Part shown: positions 47,135 through 59,100 of the stretch, piece after piece | How positions within the stretch are numbered: the stretch's first letter is position 1 | Layout of the letters: each line of letters begins with the position of its first letter | NCBI GenBank assembly: GCA_905181705.1 | Contig: CAJIYP010000003.1 | Coordinates: 372,001-436,000, forward strand | Reading direction: 5' to 3' | Length of the DNA stretch: 64,000 nt | Source of the DNA: Cryomorphaceae bacterium BACL29 MAG-121220-bin8 | GTDB lineage: Bacteria > Bacteroidota > Bacteroidia > Flavobacteriales > Flavobacteriaceae | Notes under the pieces: generated by a model | What the model saw: the letters and a program-made list of their open reading frames with translations, nothing else | The model's database searches: none | Told to the model about the DNA's origin: nothing | Translations under genes and position numbers: made by a program

Positions 47135-48097
47135 ATGTCAGTATTAGCTTACGTAGAATCCTCTAAAGGAAAAATAAGAAAAAATGCCTTTGAAATAGTT
47201 TCATATTCAAGTGCATTAGCAAAAAAACTAGGTTCAGAGTTAATTGTTCTTACTATCAACACGGAAGATAGTAGTGAGTTAAATAAATTTGGTGCAACCA
47301 AAATAATAAAGGTTTCTAGCCCTGATTTAGATAATTTCGATGCACATCTGATTAGCAATGTAATTTCTCAGGTTGCCAAAAGCACGAAATCAAGTCACCT
47401 GGTAGTTAGCAGTAGTGTGAATTCAAGATATATGGCTCCTTTATTAGCTGTCGAATTAGATGCTGGATATCTCAGTAATGTAGTGGAGCTTCCTAGCGAG
47501 TTAAACCCTTTCACAATCAAAAGAACTTCCTTTACAAACAAAGCATTTTGTGATGCTACTATTGACTCTGATATTAAAATTATTGGATTATCAAGTAATG
47601 CGTTTGGAATCATAGAGAACCAGACTAATAGTTCTGAAGAAGAATTTAGCGTTACTTTATTAGATAAAAAAATTACTTTAAAATCAACAGAAAAAGTTTC
47701 AGGAAAAATTTCAATTGCTGATGCGGACATAGTTATTTCAGGAGGAAGAGGTTTGAAAGGTCCTGAAAACTGGCACCTTATTGAAGATTTAGCTGAAACA
47801 TTAGGTGCAGCTACTGCATGCTCAAAACCAGTTTCAGATATGGGCTGGAGACCTCACAGTGAACATGTTGGTCAAACTGGAAAACCAGTTGCTACAAATC
47901 TTTATATCGCAATTGGAGTTTCTGGCGCCATTCAACATTTAGCAGGAATTAATGCTTCAAAAGTGAAAGTAGTAATTAATAATGATCCTGAAGCTCCTTT
48001 TTTCAAAGCAGCTGACTATGGAGTAGTTGGAGATGCATTTGATGTAGTTCCAAGATTAAACGAAAAATTGAAAGCATTTAAAGCACAAAACTCTTAA
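47135..48097 (+). CDS. etfA: Electron transfer flavoprotein subunit alpha
   Basis: Alpha subunit, 320 aa, binding FAD with its C-terminal domain: SGGRGLKGPENWHLIEDLA near residue 205, ATACSKPVSDMGWRPHSEHVGQTGK near 230, IGVSGAIQHLAG near 270 and NNDPEAPFFKAADYGVVGD near 290. Adjacent to etfB; the pair is expected to serve fatty acid beta-oxidation. Confidence 0.96.
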   Translation: MSVLAYVESSKGKIRKNAFEIVSYSSALAKKLGSELIVLTINTEDSSELNKFGATKIIKVSSPDLDNFDAHLISNVISQVAKSTKSSHLVVSSSVNSRYMAPLLAVELDAGYLSNVVELPSELNPFTIKRTSFTNKAFCDATIDSDIKIIGLSSNAFGIIENQTNSSEEEFSVTLLDKKITLKSTEKVSGKISIADADIVISGGRGLKGPENWHLIEDLAETLGAATACSKPVSDMGWRPHSEHVGQTGKPVATNLYIAIGVSGAIQHLAGINASKVKVVINNDPEAPFFKAADYGVVGDAFDVVPRLNEKLKAFKAQNS

Positions 48098-48135
48098 TTA
48101 TTTTATTATTTTAGAGCATCAATATCTCTAACTAA

Positions 48136-48723
48136 ATGAGTTTAATCCGCCTAACAATTAATCGAATTTCTTATAGTCAAACTCATAATGGGGCATATGC
48201 TTTACTACTAAATGAAAAGAACGGAAACAGAAAACTTCCTATTGTAATTGGTGGTTTCGAAGCTCAATCCATTGCAGTTGCTTTAGAAAATGAAATTAGA
48301 CCACCCAGACCATTAACACATGATTTATTTAAAAGTTTTTCAGATTGCTTTGAAATCACAATAAAGCAAGTCATAATTCATAAAATTGTAGATGGAGTGT
48401 TTTTTTCGAGTTTGATTTGTGTTAGAGATAAAATTGAAGAAATAATAGATTCCAGAACTTCAGATGCTATTGCTTTAGCAATTAGGTTTAATTCCCCCAT
48501 TTTTACCTACGAAAATGTACTTGAAAAAGCAGGGATTATTTTAAAACCTGGAGAAAAGAAAAAAAACACAGATACAGTTTCCAATGATGATGCTCTTGCA
48601 AAAAAAGTAGATTACACAAAACTTTCCATAATGCAACTCGAAAAAGCTATAGCTGTAGCAGTGAAAAATGAAGATTACGAACTTGCTGCGCATCTCAGAG
48701 ATGAGATAAATAAAAGAAAATAA
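48136..48723 (+). CDS. Bifunctional nuclease family protein (BFN/DUF151) with UVR motif
   Basis: A 195-residue protein with an N-terminal BFN domain (LPIVIGGFEAQSIAVALE near residue 35, RPPRPLTHDLFKSF near 55, RTSDAIALAIRFNSPIF near 108) and a C-terminal UvrB/UvrC-type helical motif (LEKAIAVAVKNEDYELAAHLRDEI). Family members have been described with nuclease activity; the cellular role in Bacteroidota is unclear. 38 bp after etfA and 23 bp before the transporter, in a conserved flavobacterial neighbourhood. Confidence 0.9.
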   Translation: MSLIRLTINRISYSQTHNGAYALLLNEKNGNRKLPIVIGGFEAQSIAVALENEIRPPRPLTHDLFKSFSDCFEITIKQVIIHKIVDGVFFSSLICVRDKIEEIIDSRTSDAIALAIRFNSPIFTYENVLEKAGIILKPGEKKKNTDTVSNDDALAKKVDYTKLSIMQLEKAIAVAVKNEDYELAAHLRDEINKRK

Positions 48724-48746
48724 TTAATATTACTTTATTATAAGCT

Positions 48747-50108
48747 ATGTTTTTTTCCTTCTCAAACAATTTAGAATTTCAAACATCAAAAGAAATCATT
48801 TTGAATGAAGGGTTTTCTCTTGAAAGCTTGGCAAGAGGATTAATTGGAATGTTTACTCTGATATTAATCGCTTATATATTTAGTAATGATCGAAAAGCAA
48901 TCAATTGGAAAACTACAGCCATTGGATTAGCAACTCAACTTATATTAGCAATTGCCGTTTTGAAAATTGAATTTGTACAAAAAGTGTTTGAATTTTTTGG
49001 AAAAATCTTTATCAAAACACTTGATTTCACAATGGAAGGAAGTAAATTTCTTCTTGGAGACATGGTCAATATAGAAAGCTTTGGATATGTTTTTTTATTT
49101 CAAGTTCTTCCTACCATTATATTCTTCTCGGCATTAACTTCTGTGCTTTTTTACCTTGGAATTATTCAAAAAGTAGTCAAGGGCCTAGCTTGGTCTTTAA
49201 GTAAACTTCTAAATATTTCGGGAGCAGAAAGTCTTAGTGTTGCTGGAAATATCTTTTTAGGCCAAACCGAAGCACCATTAATGATAAAAGCATATTTAGA
49301 AAAAATGTCAAAATCAGAAATTCTTCTTGTTATGATTGGAGGAATGGCCACTGTGGCTGGTGGAGTTTTAGCAGCATATATCAGTTTTTTAGGTGGAGAT
49401 GATGAAGTTGCAAGATTGTTTTACGCCAAACATTTACTTACAGCTTCTGTTATGGCTGCACCTGGAGCAATTGTAATATCAAAAATATTATATCCACAAA
49501 AAGAATCTATTAATAAAGAATTAGATGTTTCTCAGAACAAGATTGGATCTAATTTATTAGATGCTATTTCTAACGGAACAACTGAGGGTTTGAAATTAGC
49601 TGCTAATGTTGGAGCTATGCTTTTAGTTTTTATAGCTTTTATAGCCATGATTAATTTTGGTTTTGAAAAAATTGGATCTTTATCGAATATTAATAATTGG
49701 ATAAGTGAAAATACACCATACGACTTGCTTTCTCTTGAATTTATTTTAGGCTATATTTTTTCTCCACTTATGTGGATTATTGGAGTTGCTAAAGAGGATA
49801 TGGCGTTGATGGGGCAATTATTAGGTATCAAGTTAGCTGCTAGTGAATTTATTGGATACATGCAATTAGGAGAATTAAAAAACATCTCAAATGCAATCCA
49901 TTTGAATTATGAAAAATCCATAATAATGGCAACCTATATGCTATGTGGTTTTGCAAATTTTGCATCTATTGGAATTCAAATTGGAGGAATAGGTTCTCTG
50001 GCTCCAAATCAAAGAGAAAATTTATCAAAATTTGGTTTTTTAGCTGTCATTGGTGGAACTTTAGCTTCCTTACTTTCTGCAACTATTGCTGGAATGATAA
50101 TTGGTTAA
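48747..50108 (+). CDS. Concentrative nucleoside transporter (NupC/CNT family)
   Basis: A 453-residue inner-membrane transporter with about ten helices. CNT hallmarks: LFYLGIIQKVVKGLAW near residue 133, the substrate loop GNIFLGQTEAPLMIKAYL near 170, GGMATVAGGVLAAY near 197, and EFIGYMQL followed by YMLCGFANFASIGIQIGG near 395. Imports nucleosides with H+ or Na+. The first 30 residues are a non-conserved leader. Salvage enzymes (deoxynucleoside kinase, ThyA) are close by. Confidence 0.93.
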   Translation: MFFSFSNNLEFQTSKEIILNEGFSLESLARGLIGMFTLILIAYIFSNDRKAINWKTTAIGLATQLILAIAVLKIEFVQKVFEFFGKIFIKTLDFTMEGSKFLLGDMVNIESFGYVFLFQVLPTIIFFSALTSVLFYLGIIQKVVKGLAWSLSKLLNISGAESLSVAGNIFLGQTEAPLMIKAYLEKMSKSEILLVMIGGMATVAGGVLAAYISFLGGDDEVARLFYAKHLLTASVMAAPGAIVISKILYPQKESINKELDVSQNKIGSNLLDAISNGTTEGLKLAANVGAMLLVFIAFIAMINFGFEKIGSLSNINNWISENTPYDLLSLEFILGYIFSPLMWIIGVAKEDMALMGQLLGIKLAASEFIGYMQLGELKNISNAIHLNYEKSIIMATYMLCGFANFASIGIQIGGIGSLAPNQRENLSKFGFLAVIGGTLASLLSATIAGMIIG

Positions 50109-50188
50109 TATATTTTGATAAAGTTCTTGAAAATTTAATCTAAAATTACCCATTATTCCTATTTTTATGTTTTTGAATATTTAATTAT

Positions 50189-51013
50189 ATGAAACAATAT
50201 TTAGATTTAGTAAAACACGTCTTAAAGTCTGGAAATGAAAAATCTGACAGAACTGGGACAGGAACCAAGAGTGTTTTTGGATACCAAATGCGCTTTGATT
50301 TATCTAAAGGTTTTCCTATGGTAACTACCAAGAAGCTCCATTTAAAGTCTATTGTTTATGAGTTGTTATGGTTTTTAAAAGGAGATACTAACACTAATTA
50401 TCTTAATGAAAATGGAGTAAAAATATGGAATGAATGGGCTGATTCTAAAGGAAATTTAGGGCCTGTCTATGGTCACCAGTGGAGAAATTGGAACAACAGT
50501 GGAATAGATCAAATTGAAGACATAATAGAAACGCTTAAAAAAAACCCTGATAGCAGAAGAATGCTGGTAACTGCTTGGAATCCCGGGGTACTTCCAGACA
50601 CAAGCATTAGTTTTGAAGAAAATGTAAAAAACGGAAAAGCAGCGCTACCTCCTTGTCATGCTTTTTTTCAATTTTATGTACACAACAACAAACTATCTTG
50701 CCAACTGTATCAAAGAAGTGCTGATATATTTTTAGGTGTTCCTTTTAATATAGCATCTTACGCTCTTTTGACAGAAATGATTGCTCACGTTTGCGGATAT
50801 GAAAGTGGAGATTTTGTTCATACTTTTGGAGATGCCCATATTTACAACAACCATTTGGATCAATTAAATCTTCAATTGACAAGACATCCTAAGCCTCTGC
50901 CCAAACTAAAAATAAATAAAAAAATATCAAATATTTTTGACTTTAAATTTGAGGATTTTGAGATTTTAAATTATGATCCCCATCCCCATATTAAAGGAAA
51001 AGTAGCTGTATGA
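50189..51013 (+). CDS. thyA: Thymidylate synthase ThyA
   Basis: Methylates dUMP to dTMP with methylenetetrahydrofolate. 274 aa: [19 protein letters not shown] near residue 20, [11 protein letters not shown] near 62, the catalytic cysteine in [12 protein letters not shown] near 157, [24 protein letters not shown] near 175 and the [10 protein letters not shown] folate/dUMP site near 218. Ends 20 nt before the promoter box of the giant secreted protein gene. Confidence 0.97.
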   Translation: MKQYLDLVKHVLKSGNEKSDRTGTGTKSVFGYQMRFDLSKGFPMVTTKKLHLKSIVYELLWFLKGDTNTNYLNENGVKIWNEWADSKGNLGPVYGHQWRNWNNSGIDQIEDIIETLKKNPDSRRMLVTAWNPGVLPDTSISFEENVKNGKAALPPCHAFFQFYVHNNKLSCQLYQRSADIFLGVPFNIASYALLTEMIAHVCGYESGDFVHTFGDAHIYNNHLDQLNLQLTRHPKPLPKLKINKKISNIFDFKFEDFEILNYDPHPHIKGKVAV

Positions 51014-51032
51014 TTATTTATTTTTATTGTAT

Positions 51033-51040
51033 TATATTTG
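51033..51040 (+). promoter_or_regulatory. Putative -7 box before the first giant T9SS gene
   Basis: TATATTTG matches TAnnTTTG and lies 19 bp before the TTG start at 51060, giving a 5' leader of roughly 12-15 nt. No good -33 TTG at the right distance. Confidence 0.45.
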
Positions 51041-51059
51041 ACTATTAAATAAATTTATA

Positions 51060-54000
51060 TTGAATTCCAAAAATAAAAATCGACTTATAATTGCATTATC
51101 TTCTTTAATAATAATCTTTTTATTCAATTACGATGCTATATCAAATGAAGCTACAAAAGTCATTCTTAAAGAAAATTTAAAAAAAAATTCCTTAAATGAT
51201 GTTTATGGGTTAACTAAAACCGAAAGAAGAGATCTTAAACTTCCTCCCAATCAGTACTTTGAACAATTATGGAAGTGGTCTATGGATCCAATTAAGGGAA
51301 GACCTCTTTTCGAAGAGTTATTTGATTTGCAAGAAGAGTTGAACAAATCTAGAAATGTTAGAGAGTTAACAGTTCCTGGTGAATCAGTTGCTGCAAAATG
51401 GAATGAAAGAGGGCCAAATAATGTTGGTGGAAGAACAAAAGGCGCCATGTTTGACCCTAATGACTCTAGCGATGAAACAGTATTTACAGGTGGAATAACG
51501 GGTGGATTATTTAAAAATACAAAAATATCAGACCCAACTTCACAATGGATTAAAATTGAAGGAATTCCAGAAAATCTTCCGGTAACCTCAATAACATTTG
51601 ATCCAAATAATAATCAAATTTTTTATGTTGGATCTGGAGAATCCTACACCAATGATGGTCCAGGGAATGGATTATGGCAATCAAAAGATGCAGGAGCAAC
51701 TTGGGCAAAAATATATGGGGGAAGAGATGGTTTAGGCGGAATCCCGTTTATTAATGATGTAATTGTTAGGGACAACTCTGGGAGTTCAGAAGTTTATTTT
51801 GTTTCAAGTTTTGGTTGGAATTGGGATACTGGTCAATGGTTAGGAACAAGTGATTACGGATTGTATAGATCTACAGACAATGGCGTTTCCTTTTCAAAGA
51901 TTGATGTTAAAATTTCAGGAACTAATTCTCAGCATCAGGGAATGGATTTAGAAATTGCGCCAGATAATAAAATTTGGATGTGCACAACAAATCGAGGTAA
52001 TGGAAATAGTGGCGGTGGAACTATACTTGTTTCTAATGCGAATGGAACTTCATTTGAGGAAAAATATAAAATTAGCGGAGGTTCAAGAACCGAAATGGAA
52101 ATTGCCTCAAATGGAAATATTTATGTTCTTGCAGCAACTAGCGATCCTGTTAAAATAATTAAATCTACTGACGAATTTGCTACAGAACCCACAGTACTAA
52201 CTTTACCAAATGATAAGGATGGTGGAATTTCAGCAAACGATTTCACAAGGGGGCAATCATTTTATGATTTGATGCTAGACTCTGATCCAAGCAACCCAGA
52301 TCACATATTTGTCGGTGGAATCGATGTTTTTAAATCTACTAACGGAGGAGTTAGTTCTGACTCATCAAATCCTTGGACACAAGTTTCACATTGGTACGGA
52401 GGTTTTGGAGAACAATATATTCATGCCGATCAACATGGAATGGTTTTTGCCAACAATGATTCATCAAAAAAATTGTTTCTTAATGACGGAGGAGTTTATT
52501 TTAGTAAAACAGAGTCTGATGGGACTGAAACAGCGAGTTCTAGGAACAACAACTTAAACACCTCACAAATTTACACAATTGGAGTAGCTCCATCAGAAAT
52601 GTTTAAAGATGTTGATAAAAGCATTTCTTTAAGAGACATCAGCCAGCTAGGAAACAATACTATTACGATAAAAGGAATGACTGATGTGGTTATAAGTGGT
52701 TTACAAGATAACGGAAGTCAATTAATTTCAAACGATAACGACGGCATTACCAATGCTGGTATGGCTTCTGGTGGAGATGGGGCTGCATCCATGTTTTCTC
52801 AAGATAATTCCAAGCCATATTTCATTACGAACTATGTATTTAATCAAGCGATTGATGTAATAGATTTGGCCTCTGTTTCTAAAAAAAGTATTAATAGTGA
52901 GGATTCAAGAAATGGAGATTTTATCACTACTCAAGCATTAGATTCAGAAAACGGTATTCTTTGGTCTAATTATAGTGCAGGTGGTCAATATAAATTAGCT
53001 TATTTTTATAATTTTGATGACTTTACTGCTAATCCATACGACCCAAAAAAATATATTATTAGTTCCTCTGATCACCCAGAACTAAACAATAATATTTCTG
53101 CAATCAAACCTTATCCACCTGGGAGTATTGCAATATCAAGTCCTAGAGAATCTCGTTCTAATAGTGCTGAAGAAGATTATATTATAAAAGCTGGAGTCAT
53201 AATTGGTTTAGAGAACGGAACTCTGTTGAAAATTGATGTTGATAATAGTAATGGAGGGCTAGATAAAGCAGATTTTACTTTTACTGACATTACTGGCAGC
53301 TCTTTTGTAGGGTCAATCTCTGACATTGAATTTGGTCCCTCTTCTAAAGAAATTTTTGTGACTTTTCACAACTATGGGGTAGATAGTATTTTTTATTCTT
53401 CAGATGGTGGAACATCATGGAATTCCAAAGAAGGTGATCTCCCAAATATGCCAGTTAGAACGATTTTACAAAATCCACTTGATGATAAAGAGGTGATTGT
53501 TGGTACTGATTTAGGTGTATGGTATACAAAAAATTTCAATGACGAATCACCAACTTGGCTTCAAGGGTTTAACGGAATGAGCAATGTTAGGGTGACAGAT
53601 TTAGACTTAAGGGATGATTTTAAAGTTTTTGCTGCAACTTATGGAAGAGGCATTTTTTCATCAAAATTTGATACTGAAGATCCGTTACTCTACTTAAAAA
53701 ATCCTAATCCATCTAGTATTAATATAAAACAAGGAGAGTCTGGAACTTTTAAAGTAAAACATAGAGTGTTTGGAGGTTACAACAATGTAACTGATTTTAC
53801 TGTAACAGGAATTCCAGCTGGTACAACAGTTACCTATACACCCTCAAACGGCAGCACTATAAGTGCAGATGGAGAATTAACTATTAAACTTGATGTTGCC
53901 GCTGATGATGAAGTAAAAACTTATCCTTTAGTTATTAGCGCCAACGTTCCTAGTCCAGCAACTGTAAACTCTGTAGGGATTAATCTTACTGTTGTACTTA

Positions 54001-55286
54001 ATAATTCGAATGACAAAGACGGAGACGGAATTTTAAATGATGTCGACAACTGCCCTGATAAAGCCAATGCAGATCAAAAAGATACTGACGGAGACGGCAT
54101 TGGAGATGTTTGTGATGATTCTGATGGGGATGGTATATATGATGATGTAGATAATTGTATTAATACTTCAAATGCTGATCAAGCTGATTTGGATAAAGAT
54201 GGTATTGGAGATGTTTGTGATGATGACAAAGATGGGGATGGTATAAAAAATGATGTTGATAATTGTCCTATAAACCCTAATTCAGATCAACTAGACAGTG
54301 ATGGGGATGGTAAAGGGGATGCTTGTGATGATGATGATAAAGATGGGGATGGTGTAATTGACAGAAATGATAATTGCCCAAATAAGGCAAATTCAGATCA
54401 AAAAGATATGGACGGCGATGGAATTGGAGATGTTTGTGATGATTCTGATGGGGATGGTATATTTGATTCAGTTGATAATTGTCCAACAAATGCGAATGCA
54501 GACCAAGCTGATAGAGATGGTGATGGAGAAGGCGATGCTTGTGATCCTAATCCTCTTCCAAAAGATACTTTTTCTTTAAAAGCTTCGGATGAAACATGTA
54601 AAAGTTCAAACAATGGAAGTATTAGTTTAACAATTAAAGGAGAATTCAGTCAACCGTTTGGAATAAAGGTTACAGGAGGTCCTACTGGATTTAATTTTAC
54701 TCCTCAAAACACTTCTAGTTCTAATTGGTCGCTAGATAATTTAGAAGCTGGAAACTATTGGGTTTGCTTAACTTCAAGCTCTTTTGGTACTTTAAACCAA
54801 TGTTTTAATGCCAATATAAAAGAACCAGCAGATCTAACTGTGGCTTCTGACGTAGACAGAAATAAAAAATCTATTAGTTTAGATTTAAGTGGAGGAACTA
54901 AATACAACGTAATATTAAATGGTAATCTGATTACGACCTATGAAGACAACATTGACCTGTCTCTTAGCCCTGGTATAAATACCATAAAAGTAACTGCCAA
55001 TAAAGAGTGCCAAGGAATTTTTGAAGAAACAATCTTTATCTCTGAAAACATACTATTGAGTCCTAACCCGGCAAATGCTTCTTCCAAACTTTGGGTAGGT
55101 GGATTCGATGAAAATGTAAACATTACTCTGTTTGATATTACTGGAAGAGTAATATGGACTAGAAACGACAAAGTACCTTACTCAAGGTCCTTAAATGTTC
55201 CCTTCTCGAACGTGAGGTCAGGAATGTATATTCTGAAAGTAGACTCAGAAACAATTAAAAAATCAATTAAAGTAATTAGAGAATGA
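51060..55286 (+). CDS. Giant secreted beta-propeller protein 1, TSP3 repeats and T9SS type A sorting domain
   Basis: A 1408-residue exported protein. TTG start (no ATG in frame before the signal): signal anchor-like helix [17 protein letters not shown], then a conserved linker ([29 protein letters not shown]). Residues about 115-880 form Asp-box (BNR/VPS10-like) propeller blades: [24 protein letters not shown]. An Ig-like domain follows (about 885-980), then five thrombospondin type 3 repeats rich in DxDGDGI and VDNCP motifs (about 983-1165), a SprB-like module ([14 protein letters not shown]) and a Por-type C-terminal sorting domain ([16 protein letters not shown]...SGMYILKV). It should cross the outer membrane via T9SS. 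No catalytic site seen; adhesin or binding role is inference. Its stop overlaps the next ATG (ATGA). Confidence 0.88.
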   Translation: MNSKNKNRLIIALSSLIIIFLFNYDAISNEATKVILKENLKKNSLNDVYGLTKTERRDLKLPPNQYFEQLWKWSMDPIKGRPLFEELFDLQEELNKSRNVRELTVPGESVAAKWNERGPNNVGGRTKGAMFDPNDSSDETVFTGGITGGLFKNTKISDPTSQWIKIEGIPENLPVTSITFDPNNNQIFYVGSGESYTNDGPGNGLWQSKDAGATWAKIYGGRDGLGGIPFINDVIVRDNSGSSEVYFVSSFGWNWDTGQWLGTSDYGLYRSTDNGVSFSKIDVKISGTNSQHQGMDLEIAPDNKIWMCTTNRGNGNSGGGTILVSNANGTSFEEKYKISGGSRTEMEIASNGNIYVLAATSDPVKIIKSTDEFATEPTVLTLPNDKDGGISANDFTRGQSFYDLMLDSDPSNPDHIFVGGIDVFKSTNGGVSSDSSNPWTQVSHWYGGFGEQYIHADQHGMVFANNDSSKKLFLNDGGVYFSKTESDGTETASSRNNNLNTSQIYTIGVAPSEMFKDVDKSISLRDISQLGNNTITIKGMTDVVISGLQDNGSQLISNDNDGITNAGMASGGDGAASMFSQDNSKPYFITNYVFNQAIDVIDLASVSKKSINSEDSRNGDFITTQALDSENGILWSNYSAGGQYKLAYFYNFDDFTANPYDPKKYIISSSDHPELNNNISAIKPYPPGSIAISSPRESRSNSAEEDYIIKAGVIIGLENGTLLKIDVDNSNGGLDKADFTFTDITGSSFVGSISDIEFGPSSKEIFVTFHNYGVDSIFYSSDGGTSWNSKEGDLPNMPVRTILQNPLDDKEVIVGTDLGVWYTKNFNDESPTWLQGFNGMSNVRVTDLDLRDDFKVFAATYGRGIFSSKFDTEDPLLYLKNPNPSSINIKQGESGTFKVKHRVFGGYNNVTDFTVTGIPAGTTVTYTPSNGSTISADGELTIKLDVAADDEVKTYPLVISANVPSPATVNSVGINLTVVLNNSNDKDGDGILNDVDNCPDKANADQKDTDGDGIGDVCDDSDGDGIYDDVDNCINTSNADQADLDKDGIGDVCDDDKDGDGIKNDVDNCPINPNSDQLDSDGDGKGDACDDDDKDGDGVIDRNDNCPNKANSDQKDMDGDGIGDVCDDSDGDGIFDSVDNCPTNANADQADRDGDGEGDACDPNPLPKDTFSLKASDETCKSSNNGSISLTIKGEFSQPFGIKVTGGPTGFNFTPQNTSSSNWSLDNLEAGNYWVCLTSSSFGTLNQCFNANIKEPADLTVASDVDRNKKSISLDLSGGTKYNVILNGNLITTYEDNIDLSLSPGINTIKVTANKECQGIFEETIFISENILLSPNPANASSKLWVGGFDENVNITLFDITGRVIWTRNDKVPYSRSLNVPFSNVRSGMYILKVDSETIKKSIKVIRE
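54878..55286 (+). repeat. 409-bp exact repeat, copy 1 (C-terminal tail of giant protein 1)
   Basis: Identical, base for base, to 59965-60373. It encodes the last 136 residues (second half of the SprB-like module plus sorting domain) and stops exactly at the TGA. Immediately upstream the two genes are strongly diverged and immediately downstream unrelated. Confidence 0.95.
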
Positions 55287-55951
55287 AAAAAATATTAGTC
55301 CAATCTTTTTTTGTCTTGTTTTTGATTATAACATCCTGTTCTGATAAATCATATGTTTTCAGAACCCCTGTTGACCCTGGGCTAGCTAATCTAGTTTCTC
55401 CAGCAAACAATACGCAATGCTTAGAAGTAGAAAAAGTCAAATTTGAATGGAACAAATCTGACAATACAGATACCTATACAGTTACGATTATAGATTTAAT
55501 TTCTGATGCTACAACAGTACAAAATTCAAGTACCAATAGTATAGAGATTACTTTGCCTAAAGGAAAACCATATTCTTGGCAAATTACTTCTAAAAACAGC
55601 AGTACTTCAAAAGTAGCTAAATCAGAAACTTGGAAATTTTATCTTTCTGGAGATGCTGATACCAACCACGCTCCCTTTCCAGCTGAAATCATAGCTCCAA
55701 AAAACCAAGCTATACTATCTACAGGATCAATTGAGCTGTCATGGAAAGTATCTGATGTTGATTTGGGAGATACTCACAAGTTTGATGTGAAATTAGATAA
55801 AACTAACGGCACAACTGTTATCAGTGCTGATCAGTCTGACACTAAAAAATCAGTTGACTTAACAGCAGGTGTTTATTATTGGAGAATTACAGCAAAAGAT
55901 GACAAAGGCAATCATTCTGAGTCAGGTGTCTACAAGTTTACTGTTCAATAA
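55283..55951 (+). CDS. Lipoprotein with two Ig/FN3-like domains
   Basis: A 222-residue lipoprotein with signal [19 protein letters not shown] (lipidated Cys at 19). Two beta-sandwich domains of similar layout: [20 protein letters not shown] to YSWQITSKN (about 35-115) and [19 protein letters not shown] to YYWRITAKD (about 135-220), each ending in the YxWxITxK pattern of fibronectin type III-like modules. Its ATG overlaps the stop of giant protein 1 (ATGA), so the two are translationally coupled and may act together at the cell surface. No enzymatic motif; function unknown. Confidence 0.85.
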   Translation: MKKILVQSFFVLFLIITSCSDKSYVFRTPVDPGLANLVSPANNTQCLEVEKVKFEWNKSDNTDTYTVTIIDLISDATTVQNSSTNSIEITLPKGKPYSWQITSKNSSTSKVAKSETWKFYLSGDADTNHAPFPAEIIAPKNQAILSTGSIELSWKVSDVDLGDTHKFDVKLDKTNGTTVISADQSDTKKSVDLTAGVYYWRITAKDDKGNHSESGVYKFTVQ

Positions 55952-56032
55952 TAAAAACCTATTAGATTAGATTTCCTAATTCCATTAAACTATAAGTTAT
56001 TTTATTTTCTTATTGTCTAATTATTTATCTGT

Positions 56033-56069
56033 AACATACTTAAAACCATGCTAATGAGTATGTTTTTTT
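56033..56069 (+). terminator. Intrinsic terminator after the Ig-like lipoprotein gene
   Basis: AACATACT (56033-56040) pairs with AGTATGTT (56057-56064) around a 16-nt loop that itself holds CAT/ATG, followed by a T tract to 56069. Located 80 bp after the lipoprotein stop; it separates the first transcript from the second giant gene. Confidence 0.7.
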
Positions 56070-56128
56070 AATCATCAATGTTTTTTTACATTTAAAGATT
56101 GTAATTATTACATAATAAAAACCATACA

Positions 56129-59100
56129 TTGAAGTTTTTAAATAAAAAAATATTATTGTTATTTTCCTTCATGTTAGTGTTTTCTGTAAACACTAATTTT
56201 GATAATTTAAAAACAAAATATAATAGATTTCTTCATAATAAAAATTTAAAAAATAGTCCGTTTAAACAGTCCTATAATCTTTCAAAACAAGAAAGAAAAA
56301 AAATAGAGCTTCCTCCAAATAAGTACTCTGAAAAAATGTGGGAACTTACAATGAATCCTGTTGATGGTAAACCTAATCCAGAAAAACTTTTTGAATTACA
56401 ATACGAGCTCAGAAAAACCAGATTTAATCCTGAAATAAATCCAACAGTTCCTGGTGAATCTGAAGCCATGAAGTGGAAGGAAAGAGGACCTAGCAATGTT
56501 GGTGGAAGAACTAAAGGATTAATGTTCGATCCAAATGACAGTTCTAGTGAAACAGTATTTGCAGGAGGAGTTAGCGGAGGATTATTCAAAAACAATAATA
56601 TTTCTAATGTTGAATCTGCTTGGGATCACATAACTAAGGGAATTCCTGATAATATTCCTGTCTCAAGTATTACATTCGATCCAAATAATTCAAAAATATT
56701 CTATGTAGGTACTGGAGAATCTTACACAGGAGCGGAAGCCTTAGGAAATGGTCTATGGAAATCATCTGATGGAGGAAATACTTGGACAAATACATTTGGA
56801 GGTAAATCTGACTCTGAAATCACCTATGTTAGCCCAGGAAATAGTCTCAAAGTAACAGCGCCATCAGGATTAGGTCCCTACACTTATATCTCTGCAGCAT
56901 TTGGACCTTCTTTAACTAAAACTCCAATTATTCAAAATTTAGTTCTGGCTGATGATGGGTCTACAGAGGGAGATACTTCTGATGGTATCGGAGGAATTAC
57001 CTCAGACGCATGTCAAAACTTAACCTCTGCAAATGCTAATGCAATGAATGGTAAAGTTGCATTGATAGATAGAGGAGATTGTAGCTTTATTAGTAAAGTT
57101 AAAAAAGCACAAGATGCGGGAGCTAAAGCGGTTATAGTAATAAACAGAAATGATGGTAGCCAAACAAACTGGAATTCTGCACCTATAGTAATGGGTGGAA
57201 CTGAAGGAGCAGGAGACATAAAAATACCTTCAATAATGATATCTACTAGTGACGGTAACAAACTTAAAAATGCCTTAAAGACTGGAGTGGTAACTGTGTC
57301 TTTAAGCGAGGATTATTCAACTAATAAAGGAACAACGGTGGTTCCTGGTATTTTTTATATAAATGATGTGGTTGTAAGAAATAACGACGGAAATTCTGAA
57401 GTATATATTGCTGTTGGAACTTCCTCACATAGAGATGCTGCTTCTCATATTTTTGGCCCTGATGATTACGGAGTTTGGAAATCTCTTGATGAAGGTTCAA
57501 CTTGGACAAAAATTGATGCGTTTATTGAAGGCTCCACCATTACCTACCAACCAATGGACTTAGAAATATCCCCTTCAACAAATAAATTATGGATGTCAAC
57601 AACGGCCAATTATAGAGGAAGTGGAGCCGGAAATATTTTAGTTGCAAATGAAGGAATGAATGGTTTTATAAAAAAACATACAATTGAAAATGGAAGAAGG
57701 ACAGAGCTTGAAATATCCGCTAATGGAGAAATTTACGCACTTGCTAGTGTGAGCGATTCTGGTGCACCTGTTACAATAATTAAATCAACTGATGAATTTA
57801 ATAATAGCGTGATCGCATTAACTCTTCCTAGTGATGCAGATACAAATATAACTGCAGCTGATTTTACCAGAGGACAATCCTTTTATGATTTATTAATTGA
57901 GAGTGAGCCTAGTAATCCAAATAATATATTTGTCGGAGGTATAGATTTATTCAAGTCAACAAATGGGGGGATCGGTAATGCTGGAACAAATCCATGGAAT
58001 CAGTTATCTCACTGGTATGCTGGTTTTGGAAAACCCTATACACATGGTGATCAACACGGTGCTGCATTTTCTTCATTTGATTCCTCAAAAAAATTATTTG
58101 GAAACGACGGAGGAGTATATTATAGTAAATCAAGTGGAGGAAACGAATCAATTAGTTCTAGAAATAAAAGTTTTATCACTAGTCAATTCTACACTATAGG
58201 AGTTGCACCATCTGAAATGTTTATGGGTATAAACAAACAGGTTAATGGAAGAGATCTGTCTACAAGACTTTCAAGCACATTATCGATAAGTGGTATGACC
58301 GACGTATTTATTGGTGGCCTTCAAGACAATGGGACTCAATTATTAGCAAATAGGAATGATGCAACTAGCAAGGGACACGATGTGAGCGGAGGGGATGGAG
58401 CTGCATCTATGTTTTCTCAAAATATTAACAAACCATATTTTATTACAAACTATGTATACAATCAGTACGTAGATGTATATGACTTTAAATCCAATCAGTT
58501 TTTCCAAATCAATAGTGAAAGTACATCGAACGGAGATTTCATAAACATTCAAGCATTAGATTCAAAATTAGGAGTTTTGTATTCAAATTACGGAAATAAT
58601 CAAATAGCTGCTTACTATGGATGGGATGATTTTTTGGCTGCGGATAAAAATACTAATGCTAAAAAAATTATTCTTTCTTATTCATTAATAAATGCTAATA
58701 TTTCTGCCCTAACTGTTTCTCCTTTTGGTGAAGAATCAACTTTAATGGTAGGTTTAGAAAATGGGTCTGTATTAAGAATTGAAAATGCTAATACTAATTC
58801 TCCTGTTTATTCCTCTTTAACAGGGGCTGAATTTTTAGGAAGTGTTTCCGATATTGAATTTGGAAATAATGAAAATGAAATATTTGTCACTTTCCATAAC
58901 TATGCAGTTAAAAATGTTTTTTATTCGTCTGATGCTGGAAAAACATGGGCAAATAAAGAAGGGGACCTTCCTGATTTACCCGTAAGGTGTATACTTCAAA
59001 ATCCTATAGTTTCCAATGAAGTCATTATTGGTACAGATTTGGGAGTATGGTATACTAAAAATTTTAAAGATGATTCACCAAACTGGTCTCAAGGATTTAA

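Noticed and set aside
51014..51059. Dihydrofolate reductase gene expected after thyA
   Set aside because: In several flavobacteria I recall folA near thyA, but the 46 bp here hold only a promoter box and the giant gene starts at once; absence from this locus alone says nothing about the genome.
54010..54555. Short periodic DNA repeats resembling a CRISPR or satellite array
   Set aside because: The repeats are in frame and encode thrombospondin type 3 motifs inside giant protein 1; spacers are not unique non-coding DNA.
54938..55171. Antisense ORF repeated identically at 60025-60258
   Set aside because: It is the reverse-strand shadow of the 409-bp duplicated tail; no start context or family match.
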